Positions 26,185 to 35,332 of a stretch of DNA of 64,000 bases are shown here, piece after piece; position 1 is the first letter of the stretch; every line of letters begins with the position of its first letter. Made by a program: the position numbers and the translations under genes. The notes below the pieces were generated by a model, which had not been told where the DNA came from, did not search any database, and saw only the letters and a program-made list of their open reading frames with translations. Origin of the DNA: Candidatus Poribacteria bacterium (GTDB lineage Bacteria; Poribacteria; WGA-4E; WGA-3G); NCBI GenBank assembly GCA_028824125.1, contig JAPPES010000151.1, positions 1 through 64,000 on the forward strand, given 5' to 3'.

Positions 26185-26328
26185 AAATTATCACTTATTC
26201 CCCTAACTTGATAGATACTGATCAAGTCTTGCCTGTTTTGAAACTCCGTGACGTAAAACCAAAACTGTAATACTAAACATTAGTCCACAATCTGTCTAGT
26301 CTTTTTCTGGAAATGGCGGGTTCGTGGG

Positions 26329-27220
26329 TTAGGATCCGAGCGGTCCCTGTGAATACACAGCATCTTCTCCAAACTGCTCAATCAACCATCCCCGCAACGG
26401 CACATCCTCATCAGTTGGCACATAACGCCCATTGTTTCGGACAGCAGCACCAAGCAATTGACGGCGAATCGGATCGCAACGTTCATAGAGATGTTCCACC
26501 TTCATATCATCTTTCGGGCGAATCCACCGATACCCATAGCCATAAAAAAGCGCCTTGCGAGTCATCTGTGAAGTGTTAGGACTGCGCGAATGCCAGAGTC
26601 GTCTGTCAAACAGAACTGCAGTGCCAGGTTCTACACACAGGCATCGCATCATCAGGAATACCTGACGCTGTTTTTTCGCGTGGGTCACGACTGATTTCCA
26701 ATTCAGGGAGCGGTACATCCGAGAAGTGGCTACCGGGGCGAATGTAAAAATTACCACGTCCAGGTTCGGAGACATCCGTGAGGAAGTATGCGACTTTCAA
26801 GGATAGGCGGGGACGTGGATGTGTCTCCATCTCAATATTGACGCGCCCGCTATCTTGATGCCATTCCAACCACCCGTCACCCTCCTGCGCATCTGACGGT
26901 GCAGGCGGTTTGACGTGCATGTGTGCATGGTAAAGATAGATATTCCATCCCAAAATACCCCAGACTTTCGGTAGCGTTGTCGGTAGGTCAACAAGTTCCA
27001 AGAACGCATCATCTTCACCCAAGAAATTAGAAAAACCCCAGTGATTACCCTGTGTTGCTCTACCGGTAGCAAGCGTATTGCTGTGAAGTTTGTCAATAGC
27101 GTTTGTTAGGTACGCCACCATTTCTGATGATAGCGCGTTCGGCACGTAAAGATATCCTTGCTCTTCAAAATGATTTCGCTCTGCTTCTGTTAATAGGTGA
27201 GAAAGGCATTTTCCATTCAT
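26329..27220 (-). pseudogene. Frameshifted phytanoyl-CoA dioxygenase-family gene
   Basis: Two overlapping minus-strand frames make one PhyH protein: an N-terminal part from ATG 27220 with LEWHQDSGRVN (His-x-Asp of the iron site) and a C-terminal part with VLFDRRLWHSRSPNTS (distal His). The frames switch near 26630-26650. The bases there read GTGTGTAGAACC; one more GT unit would restore CVEPGTA in the correct frame. It is either a pseudogene or a base-call or assembly error at a short GT repeat. Apart from the shift, the ~297-residue protein looks complete, with catalytic residues intact. Confidence 0.8.
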
Positions 27221-27325
27221 AATATGCGCTCCGTTTGAATCTCAGCAATAGGTTCTCCACACTATAAAAAGTATAACGTAATCTTGCGAATAATCAACCC
27301 GCTCCTCTGTTCTGAGGACATTTTA

Positions 27326-28117
27326 TCATTCTATAAGGTGTTGTTGTAATTCTGCAAAATAGTCTTCTAAAGGTGTTGCATTCCAGTTTGGTAGGAGTTT
27401 ATCCGGTCTCGCTACAAGTCTCTCTCGGATAGGACATTCGTTTATTATTTTAGGTCTTGGGTGTTTGTATCTGATTCCATCTTGGAACAACTGATTTACC
27501 AATGTTGCGATATTTGTGGCATGTGCTGTGCCGATATCGTAAACACCCGTTTCCCAATCATTAATCACACGGACAACTGCGTTTGCAGCATCAGATACAT
27601 GAACAAAGTCACGAAGGCATCCCTGATATGCTTTCTCCAGTTTCCCTGCCAGTATTTTGTAGACGATGCTTGGACTTTCTTTTCCCACTTCGTCATAATC
27701 CCATATATTGAAAGGTCGCAAGATACATAGATTCTTTCTCTCAATTTTCTGAGACATATAAAACTCAGCGCAGTGTTTGCTCCATCCATAAGGCACATCA
27801 GGGTCAATCGCTGCTGCAGACGAAATGAAGATCAATTTTGTCCGTGTCTGTTCACAGTAATCCGCAATTTTTGTGCTTGCTTTGTAGTTAAGTTGCCAAA
27901 GCAAGTTGTCTGTTACTTGAGAATTGCTAAGGGCACCGCAATGGACTATGAGATTATATGCTTCTCTGTCAGACTTCAACTCCCGAAACATGTTAGCAAA
28001 TACATCGTAACTGGAATCGCAGTCAAAACCGCAAACGTCATGTGTGTCATCTGACTCCAGTATCTTATAGATGTGTCTGCCAAGCAAACCTTTATGTCCT
28101 GTTAGAAGAATTCTCAT
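27326..28117 (-). CDS. NAD-dependent epimerase/dehydratase (extended SDR)
   Basis: A 263-residue extended short-chain dehydrogenase: NAD-binding GHKGLLGRH near residue 7, SSAAAID near 100, the catalytic YGWSK (Tyr-x3-Lys) near 111, and LRPFNIWD near 134. Such enzymes act on nucleotide-activated sugars. It is slightly shorter than the 300-residue norm and lacks a distinct C-terminal extension. Its start overlaps the PhyH remnant at 28092-28238, so the upstream regulatory region is recent or recombinant. Substrate unknown. Confidence 0.82.
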   Translation of the reverse strand: MRILLTGHKGLLGRHIYKILESDDTHDVCGFDCDSSYDVFANMFRELKSDREAYNLIVHCGALSNSQVTDNLLWQLNYKASTKIADYCEQTRTKLIFISSAAAIDPDVPYGWSKHCAEFYMSQKIERKNLCILRPFNIWDYDEVGKESPSIVYKILAGKLEKAYQGCLRDFVHVSDAANAVVRVINDWETGVYDIGTAHATNIATLVNQLFQDGIRYKHPRPKIINECPIRERLVARPDKLLPNWNATPLEDYFAELQQHLIE

Positions 28118-28238
28118 TGCGTTTTACCCCTTTAGATTTCTGTATCGTGCTTAAGTAGCACATGACAAGGTGTCCCTGTTCTTCAAAATGGTTTCGTTCT
28201 GCTTCTTTTAATAGATGAGAAAGGCATTCTTTGTTCAT
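28092..28238 (-). pseudogene. 5' remnant of a phytanoyl-CoA dioxygenase gene
   Basis: A 48-codon frame from ATG 28238 whose first 22 residues (MNKECLSHLLKEAERNHFEE, then QG) match the start of the frameshifted PhyH gene at 27220 (MNGKCLSHLLTEAERNHFEE), with similar DNA also upstream of the start. Similarity stops abruptly after residue 22 and the frame runs into the SDR gene. It is the stub of a second PhyH copy cut off by recombination. Confidence 0.75.
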
Positions 28239-28360
28239 AATTGAAACTCCGTTTGAAACTCAAAAAAAATCTTCCGCTGTAAAAACCATTGCAATCTGTA
28301 TTATAGCGGTGTAAAAAACAGCATCAAGGAAAATGGAAATTCCAAGCAACTTAACAAGAC

Positions 28361-28800
28361 TCAATCGTTAAACGTTTTATCTACCCATTCCATTATTTCA
28401 TAACTCCGTCCTACTATAGCCTCATCATCCCATCCATCCGTTTCAATGGTTTTTGCTACCGCCTCAGCACCAAGCAGTCTGGTGTTCTGATATGCTTGTA
28501 TCTTCTCTTCTGGATCCTTATCGCGTAGCCCTGAATTGATATGTGGTGGTAAGAGCAACAAGTTTCCAATCCGATGGACAGATATTTCTATTTGACTAGC
28601 TTTCGACTGTGGGTGAATGTGTTCAATGGAGTTCATAGCGGATGCTTTCCATATACTATTCCATTCTTCCTCGGTAAAACGTTTCCCTTGAGACTCGGCA
28701 AGATGTTGTTCATAGCGATACAACAAATATCGAAGTTCATCACTCCACCACTCATAACATTCCGAATATAAGTAAGTAGCTTTGAGCACTGCACACGGAA
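28361..28800 (-). pseudogene. C-terminal DUF1524/HNH-type nuclease fragment (GmrSD-like)
   Basis: The frame ending at 28361 encodes the C-terminal part of DUF1524 proteins, such as the GmrD half of type IV restriction systems: NSIEHIHPQS (His-Asn/His nuclease core near the middle), HRIGNLLLLPPHINSGL, and EAIVGRSYEIMEWV. The N-terminal DUF262 domain is missing. The fused upstream codons belong to a PIN domain fragment. It is a defence-gene remnant, not expected to be functional. Confidence 0.72.
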
Positions 28801-28965
28801 CCGGGTGAATAAAACAATCAGCTCGCTCAATACATAGTTTGTTGTGACAATTTGCAGATTTTGTTGTTGACACTGTGTCACCGATGAAGCAGCTTTTGCA
28901 TGATACGGTTCAGAATTAATAAAAGAAGAAATCCATCCAGATGTATCTGCAAACATCTTATTCAT
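28800..28965 (-). pseudogene. N-terminal PIN-domain (VapC-like) fragment
   Basis: From ATG 28965: MNKMFADTSGWISSFINSEP (first PIN acidic residue D7) and NYVLSELIVLFT (second, Glu) are the first ~55 residues of a PIN ribonuclease. The rest (further acidic residues) is absent: at about 28800 the DNA continues as the DUF1524 fragment in another frame. No antitoxin gene is visible nearby. The breakpoint is approximate. Confidence 0.65.
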
Positions 28966-29521
28966 AACGACTTGTGTTAGTTAACTATTTGTTTTTGAAA
29001 TTTTCACACATATTGAACAAAAAACATAAACATATCGTCCCTACGGGACTAAAGAGTGTCTCAACTAATGAAGGATATTCGGATAAACCTTTGTTTATGT
29101 GAAATAATTGGTTGCTAAAAGTTATTTAGCACAACTCGTTATCAATATATTTTTTTCATATTAATTTCCTTTGTGGATTACGTAACTTTCGTCTAAACTT
29201 CAGATCTTGGTGTTATGACAAACATTTCGATTAAACTTATATCCTACACTCCGCAGTTATGGATATGGAAAATATACATTTTCAGATACCTCTTTACATT
29301 GAGTTCTTAGCTCTTACTCGCTATCAGTTCTAACTTTATCATACCAAATTTGACTCATTATATCAAGCTTAATTTTCAAAAAACTATTGCATCTACTTAC
29401 GCTGCGTGCTAAAATAAATAAGTTATGATGACTGCGTCACCTTACTTGCAAATCTTAAGGTTGCGTAACTTGTAGTTATAGTTTTACTACAAGACAGTAT
29501 TCATAGAGAAACGGAGAAGAA
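28966..29521. other. Gene-free AT-rich spacer
   Basis: A 556-bp spacer between divergent units. It shows a small hairpin (GTCCCTACGGGAC, near 29038) and a promoter at 29387-29415. I see no gene, tRNA or repeat beyond these. Confidence 0.5.
29387..29415 (+). promoter_or_regulatory. Sigma70-like promoter of the SDR gene
   Basis: TTGCAT (29387-29392) and TAAAAT (29410-29415) with a 17-bp spacer, 107 bp before the start at 29522. Confidence 0.45.
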
Positions 29522-30574
29522 ATGAAAATCTTAGTCACAGGCGGCACAGGCCGCATCGGATCAAACCTCACCAAAAAACTATTAGAAAAAGGACACGAAA
29601 TCCGTTGTTTTACCTATCCCGGCGATACCAATCGTGTTGACAGATGGAAAGGTAATAACAAAGTTGAAACCTTCCTCGGGGATCTGCGCGAATATGAAGA
29701 TGTAAAAAAAGCTGTAGATGGCGTTGATGTTATCTATCATATCGCAGCAGCTTTTGGCGGTCCGTTTAATAACCGCGACTATTTGGCTATCAATGGGATG
29801 GGGACACTCAACATTTTAGAATGTGTCCGTGAATTCAATCCAAACATTCACCGCCTCGTCTATGCTTGTACCGAAGCGATCTATTGGCAGCTAACTGAAA
29901 AAGGTAGACTTTTCAATGAACTCATTACAGAGGATATGGTGGCAAAGTATCACCACATGCCTTATTTCCTTACAAAATGGATAGGTGAAGAACTTTGCAT
30001 GACGTATCATCATCAATACAACGTGCCTTCCACAGTGTTTCGGTTTACAACTGTAATTGAACCGAGTGAATTTCTCAATGATGATGGACTCCCCAAGCAA
30101 TTTGTGTTTAGTCCTATCTATAACCGATACAAAAATTACAAAGGTAACGATCCAGCTGAATTAGAGACCGCAGAAGCGGTAATGAAAGCGTGGAACGGAG
30201 AAGAAAAGTTTATACTTAAACGAAATCCTGACGGTCGCCCCTATAAGGAACATTTCACTGATATTCGGGATATTGTTCACGGGTTAGTCTTAGGAATAGA
30301 AAAAGATGCCGCTGTCGGTCAAGAGTTCACACTTGGCGGCAACGGCATTTTCAATTTTGAGGAAGTAATTCCCTATCTATGTGAACGTTACAAAATGGAT
30401 TACGCTGATATTAAACTCACGAACCCTAACTATTTTGAGTTTGACCTGAGCAAAATCAAAACACTGCTTGACTATGAACCGCAGCATGATTTGGCAAGTA
30501 TCCTTGATGCAGCGGAAGCGATGAACCGCAGCGAAGATATCGGCATCATTCCAACAGGTGTTCGATGGGGATAA
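29522..30574 (+). CDS. NAD-dependent epimerase/dehydratase (extended SDR)
   Basis: A 350-residue extended SDR with NAD-binding TGGTGRIGSN near residue 6, a catalytic Tyr-x3-Lys (YFLTK, near 156) and FTTVIEP near residue 177. Length fits nucleotide-sugar or sugar-acid epimerases. A GGAGA site precedes ATG. It stands 100 bp before the DUF1549 gene, probably a separate unit. The substrate cannot be decided. Confidence 0.85.
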   Translation: MKILVTGGTGRIGSNLTKKLLEKGHEIRCFTYPGDTNRVDRWKGNNKVETFLGDLREYEDVKKAVDGVDVIYHIAAAFGGPFNNRDYLAINGMGTLNILECVREFNPNIHRLVYACTEAIYWQLTEKGRLFNELITEDMVAKYHHMPYFLTKWIGEELCMTYHHQYNVPSTVFRFTTVIEPSEFLNDDGLPKQFVFSPIYNRYKNYKGNDPAELETAEAVMKAWNGEEKFILKRNPDGRPYKEHFTDIRDIVHGLVLGIEKDAAVGQEFTLGGNGIFNFEEVIPYLCERYKMDYADIKLTNPNYFEFDLSKIKTLLDYEPQHDLASILDAAEAMNRSEDIGIIPTGVRWG

Positions 30575-30673
30575 AGTCAATTTTCCTTGATAATTATATA
30601 AAAATGCGTTAAACTTAAAATTATAGGACAGATTGAGACCTTAAAAGTATTTAAACTTGTGTAGGAGATTCAC

Positions 30674-32317
30674 ATGAAAACAACATTTTGGAAGACAGGA
30701 CGGAATTGGGCAATTCTGCTTGTTTTCGCCTTTTTGGTGGCGAGTTGCGCTACAGTCACAACCATAACAACTACTGATACAAACGTCCATTCAAGCACTA
30801 AACACCTTGATAGGCACATTAATGCTGTGCTAAAACGGGAAGGACTTGAACCTTCAAGACAAACAACCGATGCCGAATTTCTTAGACGTGTCTATTTAGA
30901 TATGACAGGTAAAATTCCGACACCGGAAGAAGTGTTAGATTTTGTTGGCGACGGTTCAGCAAATAAACGTTCAAAGAAAATTAATGAACTTATTGGAAGC
31001 AAAGAATCTGTTGATTATTGGGCACTCTTGTGGGTGAACTGGTTAATCGGTAGACGGGACGATGGTGATGATCAACGTATCGGTTTAACTGGTTGGGTAC
31101 GGGAAGCACTTGAAACGAACATGCCCTATAACCTATTCGTCAAAGAACTTGTTGCTGCTGATGGTGAAATACGAGCCAACGCAGCAGGCAACTACATCCT
31201 GCGTTATGAAACATCACCTATCTATTTAACTTCTCACACTTCGCGACTCTTTCTCGGGCTCCCAATGCAGTGTGCCGAATGCCACGATCACAAGACAGAA
31301 AAGTGGCTACAAGAGGATTTTTACAGTATCGCCGCCTTCTTCACCGGTATTGAAAGCGAAGAAAAAGAAGAATATGAAGGAATGGATATAATCGGTAATT
31401 CGACGATGATGCAAAATTTCCTCATTACAAATTCACCAAAACAGCGAACAGCTTCCTACGAATTCGACGGCACGCGAGAAACTGTTCCACCCCGTTTCCT
31501 TGACAGTGCGGAAGAATATAATGGGGAACTCACCAAAAAGCGTGAGGCACTTGCTGAATGGATGACCGCTAAAACGAACCCCTACTTTAGCAAAGCCATC
31601 GTCAATCGGATATGGAAACACTTTATGGGACGCGCTTTTGTTGAACCTGTTGACGGATTTGGGGAGGAATATCCCGCTACTAATCCTGAACTATTGGCGT
31701 GGTTAGCTGAAGACTTTGTTATTCACGGATACGATTTACAGCATCTGATGCGAACTATCCTCAATTCTCAAACGTACCAGCGAAGTTCAGAGACAAATAA
31801 GAGTAACGAAGATGACGAAATCTATTACTCGCACGCTTATATGAAACCTTTAAGCGCGGATCAATTCTTCTACTCTATGCTGCAAGCAACAGGTTTTGAA
31901 GAGCTCCAACAGCGCCAAGCTGGCGGGCAACTTAAAAAAGTTGAAATTGAGAATATGAAACGTGAACATCTCAGACGATTCATCTTCCTGCTCGATAACG
32001 GTGAAATGGAGGTGATCGAAGCATTCAACGGAACAGTACCACAAGCACTTATGATGATTAACGGGTCTCTCGTCAACGACAGCGCGAGTTACAAGGAACG
32101 GGGGAGTTTTGTCAACTATGTGCTTGATAATTGGCGAGACACGATTGATCGTGTTCAGTTTATCTATCTCACTGTGCTATCACGCAAACCAACAAGCAAA
32201 GAACAAACCTATTTCCAACGTTACTTAGATCGAAGTCTATACAGAGACAAAGATTTGGCTTATGAAGACCTCTATTGGGTTTTACTGAATTCAGCAGAGT
32301 TTTCGCTAAACCATTAG
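30674..32317 (+). CDS. DUF1549/DUF1553 planctomycete-type lipoprotein
   Basis: A 547-residue protein with a lipoprotein signal (LVFAFLVASC, Cys near residue 26). The first domain (DUF1549) contains RRVYLDMTGKIPTPEEV near residue 76 and a CAECHDH heme-c-type motif near 205; DUF1553 follows with NRIWKHFMGRAFVEPVDGFG near 315, and NPELLAWLAEDF. In planctomycetes these pair with DUF1501 and cytochrome domains in envelope-located systems of unknown role, probably polysaccharide or sulfated-compound processing. A GGAG site precedes ATG. Its stop codon TAG lies within the direct repeat flanking the mobile element just downstream. A larger homolog occurs at 39206. Confidence 0.87.
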   Translation: MKTTFWKTGRNWAILLVFAFLVASCATVTTITTTDTNVHSSTKHLDRHINAVLKREGLEPSRQTTDAEFLRRVYLDMTGKIPTPEEVLDFVGDGSANKRSKKINELIGSKESVDYWALLWVNWLIGRRDDGDDQRIGLTGWVREALETNMPYNLFVKELVAADGEIRANAAGNYILRYETSPIYLTSHTSRLFLGLPMQCAECHDHKTEKWLQEDFYSIAAFFTGIESEEKEEYEGMDIIGNSTMMQNFLITNSPKQRTASYEFDGTRETVPPRFLDSAEEYNGELTKKREALAEWMTAKTNPYFSKAIVNRIWKHFMGRAFVEPVDGFGEEYPATNPELLAWLAEDFVIHGYDLQHLMRTILNSQTYQRSSETNKSNEDDEIYYSHAYMKPLSADQFFYSMLQATGFEELQQRQAGGQLKKVEIENMKREHLRRFIFLLDNGEMEVIEAFNGTVPQALMMINGSLVNDSASYKERGSFVNYVLDNWRDTIDRVQFIYLTVLSRKPTSKEQTYFQRYLDRSLYRDKDLAYEDLYWVLLNSAEFSLNH

Positions 32318-32322
32318 AATAA

Positions 32323-32439
32323 CGTGAGTTTGATAATAGATATATGAACTACATTTTGCATAAAAACTTAGTTTCATAAGCCCGGTAGGTGCGGTTTCCT
32401 AACCGCACCGAGAACAAAAATCTGATTTATCAAACTCAC
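32323..32439. mobile_element. MITE-like element with 13-bp TIRs and 10-bp target duplication
   Basis: Perfect 13-bp ends GTGAGTTTGATAA (32324-32336) and TTATCAAACTCAC (32427-32439) are flanked by the same 10-bp sequence ATTAGAATAA on both sides (32313-32322 and 32440-32449). The centre holds a hairpin with arms GGTGCGGTT and AACCGCACC (32388-32396, 32401-32409). The left duplication contains the stop codon of the preceding gene. This is the best-formed element in the window and codes for nothing. Confidence 0.85.
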
Positions 32440-32501
32440 ATTAGAATAAGAGAGGCGGTTCGCTAATCGGCGAGCCGCCTTCACAAAAAGGAGCATTGCA
32501 A

Positions 32502-33221
32502 ATGAAAAGATTGGGTATATTTGTCCTCTTATTTTCTTTTACCTTCGGCATTGCAACGGTTGCTATGTCACAACTCTATTTTGAGGATGATTTTGACAAC
32601 GCAAACGACTCTAAAAAGAAATGGGTTCCCTTGTGGGGAACATGGGAATTTAAAAATAAGGAATACCATCAACTCTCAAATGATTCCAACTGCATGAGCG
32701 TTGTAGCTGATGACTATTGGGATGAGGAGTGGAATGATTACACCTACGAAGTCCGCGGCAATAAAATGGGTGGTGCCGAAGGATTTTTGATCATGTTCCG
32801 ATGTCAAGGCCCGATGGAACCTCGGGGAAAGGCACTTAAAGAACACCCACCGCGCATGCAAAAACAGCAACGGTTAGAGTACTGGTGGAACCTCGGCGGC
32901 TGGGGAAATACCACTTCAAAAGTAGAGTCGTGGGGTGGTGTAGCAAGCCCGAACACTAACCACACTATTAAAACAGGGGAATGGTATAACATCAAAATTG
33001 TTAGCACTCCTACCGGTTACACGCTTTACCTTAACGATGAAAAAGTGGGCGATACTATTAACGATGCTACCAGAGATGGTGTCGGACGAATCGGTGTAGC
33101 AACGTGGAGTACCACAGCGATATACGAGGATGTGCTCGTTTACGGACCTGATGGGCCCCTACCGGTTGATCCGAAAGGGAAAGTGGCAACCACTTGGGGA
33201 TTCCTTAAAGCTGGTAGATAG
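32502..33221 (+). CDS. Exported concanavalin-like protein with C-terminal WG-x-LK tail
   Basis: A 239-residue protein starting at ATG 32502 (RBS GGAG; an in-frame TTG six nt upstream is not needed). Signal peptide MKRLGIFVLLFSFTFGIATV, then a jelly-roll lectin/3-keto-disaccharide-hydrolase-like (DUF1080-type) domain: YFEDDFDN, VPLWGTWEFKNKEYHQ, EGFLIMFRC, GEWYNIKIVSTPTGYTLYLN, and VGRIGVATWSTTAIYEDVLVYG. It probably binds or processes glycans outside the cell. It ends in GKVATTWGFLKAGR, one of six shared tails. The mobile element upstream separates it from the DUF1549 gene. Confidence 0.82.
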   Translation: MKRLGIFVLLFSFTFGIATVAMSQLYFEDDFDNANDSKKKWVPLWGTWEFKNKEYHQLSNDSNCMSVVADDYWDEEWNDYTYEVRGNKMGGAEGFLIMFRCQGPMEPRGKALKEHPPRMQKQQRLEYWWNLGGWGNTTSKVESWGGVASPNTNHTIKTGEWYNIKIVSTPTGYTLYLNDEKVGDTINDATRDGVGRIGVATWSTTAIYEDVLVYGPDGPLPVDPKGKVATTWGFLKAGR

Positions 33222-33263
33222 GATTATTTTGCATATTTTTGTCTACAATACCCCAGTTGTCTC

Positions 33264-33495
33264 CTATAATTAATGAGACATTTTTGTAGCGCAAACTGTA
33301 TGAAGATTAATTTATTAATTCGGTAATTTTCCATTCGCACAAGGCACGGATACCCCACTGCTGGCAAGGCGGGGAATGCCTAAATGGCATTCATACCGTT
33401 GATTTCTTCCTAACCTTGCCACAGGACCGATTTGTTTTCTTAATCTTCATTTAGTTTGCGTCATAACGATACACAAGCTAACAGTTTGTGCTACA
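33264..33495. mobile_element. Family B hairpin element interrupted by a nested 149-bp element
   Basis: Arms TGTAGCGCAAACTGT (33285-33299) and ACAGTTTGTGCTACA (33481-33495) are those of the family B hairpin at 10475-10594, but spaced 180 bp apart. Between them lies a 149-bp insert with perfect 10-bp ends TGAAGATTAA (33301-33310) and TTAATCTTCA (33440-33449). Removing the insert restores AAACT-nn-AGTTTGCGTC, as in the 10.5-kb copy. This is the main content of the 332-bp spacer 33222-33553; no gene is seen. Confidence 0.75.
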
Positions 33496-33553
33496 ATTTG
33501 TATTGTAGTTCACTATAAAACTTCCGTAACAAGAGGGAGGGGTTTGAATAAAA

Positions 33554-35149
33554 ATGAAAACATCAATATTAAAGTTTATGAATTATTTAGGAATTTTGCT
33601 GCTCTGCACTGTTATGTGGAGTCCGTTTGCGATGGCGGATGGTCATACCAAAAAGGAACCAGTCAGTTACTACAACCAGATTGTCCCAATTCTTAAACGG
33701 AGTTGTCAAGGATGTCACCACCCTGGTGATCCGAATGCAGACCTGATAGTAACATCTTATGCCGAACTCAAGCGTGGTGGAATGGCAGGAGAAGCAATTA
33801 TCCCAGGCAAGCCGGATGAAAGCCTCCTCATTGAACTTATCTCTGGTGACCCACCCGCAATGCCGCAGAACCAAGAACCGCTCACTGCCGAAGAAATTGA
33901 CCTATTCAAACGTTGGATACTTGAAGGGGCAAAAGACGACACACCTGCGGAAGCAGACAAAACGGACGCAGAAATCCCAACTTACACAGTACCGCCTGTT
34001 GTTTCTGCTATGGCTTACGCTCCTGATGGAAACGCCCTTGCAGTATCTGGTGTGAATGAAGTTTTGTTGTATGATGCAAAAAGTTTTGAACTCAAAGCAA
34101 GATTAGTGGGGAAAGCGCGCCGCATTCAATCAATTGTATATGCTGATGAAGGAAAAATAGTTGGGATTGCAGGCGGATCTCCTGCTCAATTTGGTGAAGT
34201 GCAGCTGTGGGATACCGCGACAAATAAACTTACCAAAGCTATCCGTTCCACTTATGATACTATTTACGGACTCTCTTTCTCACCCGATGCGACTCGCGTT
34301 GCTTTCGGATGTTCAGATAAAACAGTACGTGTTATCTCTATTGCAGACGAAAAAGAACTTGTCCGATTTGATAATCATGGTGATTGGGTTTTTGGTACAG
34401 TTTTTTCTACTGATGGCACACATTTTGTGAGTTGCAGTCGTGATACAGCACTCAAATTGGTTGAAGTAGACACTGGTTCGTTTGTAGACGATGTTAATTC
34501 AAGCAATAAAGGCTATGGTGAAATCAATGCTATTGCTCGACACCCGAATGCAGACCAGGTTTTGAGCGTGGGAGAAGACCGAATCCCACGGCTTTACAGA
34601 ATGTTCCGTCAAACCAGAAGAGACGTTGGCAACACAGACTTCAATCTTATCCGTGCCTACGAAGCGCAATCAGGTTCAATTGATGCAGTAGCGTTTTCGG
34701 CAGATGGAAGCAAATTTGCTGTCGGTAGTTCTTCGGGTGAAGCACGAATCTATAACGTAGCGAACGGAAAACGGCTTGTATCTATGCAAGGGGATACCGT
34801 TGGCGTTTTTGCACTCGCATTCCACCCTGATGGCACGCAACTCGCCACGGGGGGTTTCGACGGGAAAATCCGTATATTTGACGCTAACTCTGGCAAACAA
34901 TTGAACATCTTCATGTCCGTGCCGATTGAAACGGCAGCAAGTGAGGATGTCACTTTGATAGTAACAGGTATGACGTGACCAGCTTGCGTAGCAAAAGTGC
35001 AGGATGCACTTACAAAGCACGAAAACGTTATCAGTGCTGAAGTTTCTTTACCCGATAAAGCTGTTATTAAAGTACGCAAGAACAGTGTTAAGGTTGACGA
35101 ACTCGCGGAAGTCATTAAAACTGCAGGATTTTCTGCAGCCACTAAATAG
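33554..35149 (+). CDS. Predicted selenoprotein: cytochrome c + WD40 + HMA domain (in-frame TGA as Sec)
   Basis: The frame from ATG 33554 (RBS GGGAGGGG) reads a signal peptide (residues 1-28), a planctomycete-type cytochrome c motif (C51-Q-G-C54-H55, in YYNQIVPILKRSCQGCH), and WD40 blades up to residue ~455. The frame then stops at TGA 34976-34978 in the middle of GMT-TGA-PAC. Reading on for 56 codons to TAG 35147 gives an intact heavy-metal-associated domain (HMA; VAKVQDALTKHENVISAEVS, then ELAEVIKTAGFSAATK). TGA is exactly the first Cys of the metal-binding GMTCxxC, so selenocysteine (residue 475, partner C478) is the natural reading. Total length 531 residues. A SECIS-like hairpin follows at 34995-35011. 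Simple nonsense mutation is the alternative. Confidence 0.82.
34995..35011 (+). promoter_or_regulatory. Bacterial SECIS-like stem-loop
   Basis: Stem AAGTGC (34995-35000) and GCACTT (35006-35011) with loop AGGAT; the A/T closing pair would extend it to 7 bp with loop GGA. The loop lies 22 nt after the TGA, inside the 16-37 nt range accepted for bacterial SECIS elements, and has a G among its first two bases. Core TGCAGGATGCA recalls the E. coli fdhF SECIS TGCAGGTCTGCA. A weak lower stem (GT-A-GC with GC-AC) may extend it. Confidence 0.75.
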
Positions 35150-35332
35150 TACGGTGTCTCAGCGTTTGTGCATAGAATCGGTCCGACCCTGTTTACGAAT
35201 AGTAGTGATCTCCGAATCGTGATACGGTTTCATGAATCGGATTTCTGTCCTACAGAATGCGATCGATTTCTAACAAAAACTATATATTTAATCTTGCCAA
35301 ATAACATCAAATATTCCGAAAAGGAGATTCAA

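Noticed and set aside
26313..26579. An 88-codon plus-strand frame
   Set aside because: It lies antisense to the PhyH gene and has no recognisable features or ribosome-binding site.
28966..29521. Search for a tRNA or small RNA in the spacer
   Set aside because: No cloverleaf, terminator pairing or conserved tRNA bases were found.
34976..34978. TGA as the simple end of the cytochrome-WD40 gene
   Set aside because: The frame continues with a perfect HMA domain and a SECIS-like hairpin; a plain stop explains neither, although a nonsense mutation is not excluded.
35168..35332. Upstream extension of the LamG gene
   Set aside because: The signal peptide and GGAG site both place the start at 35333.
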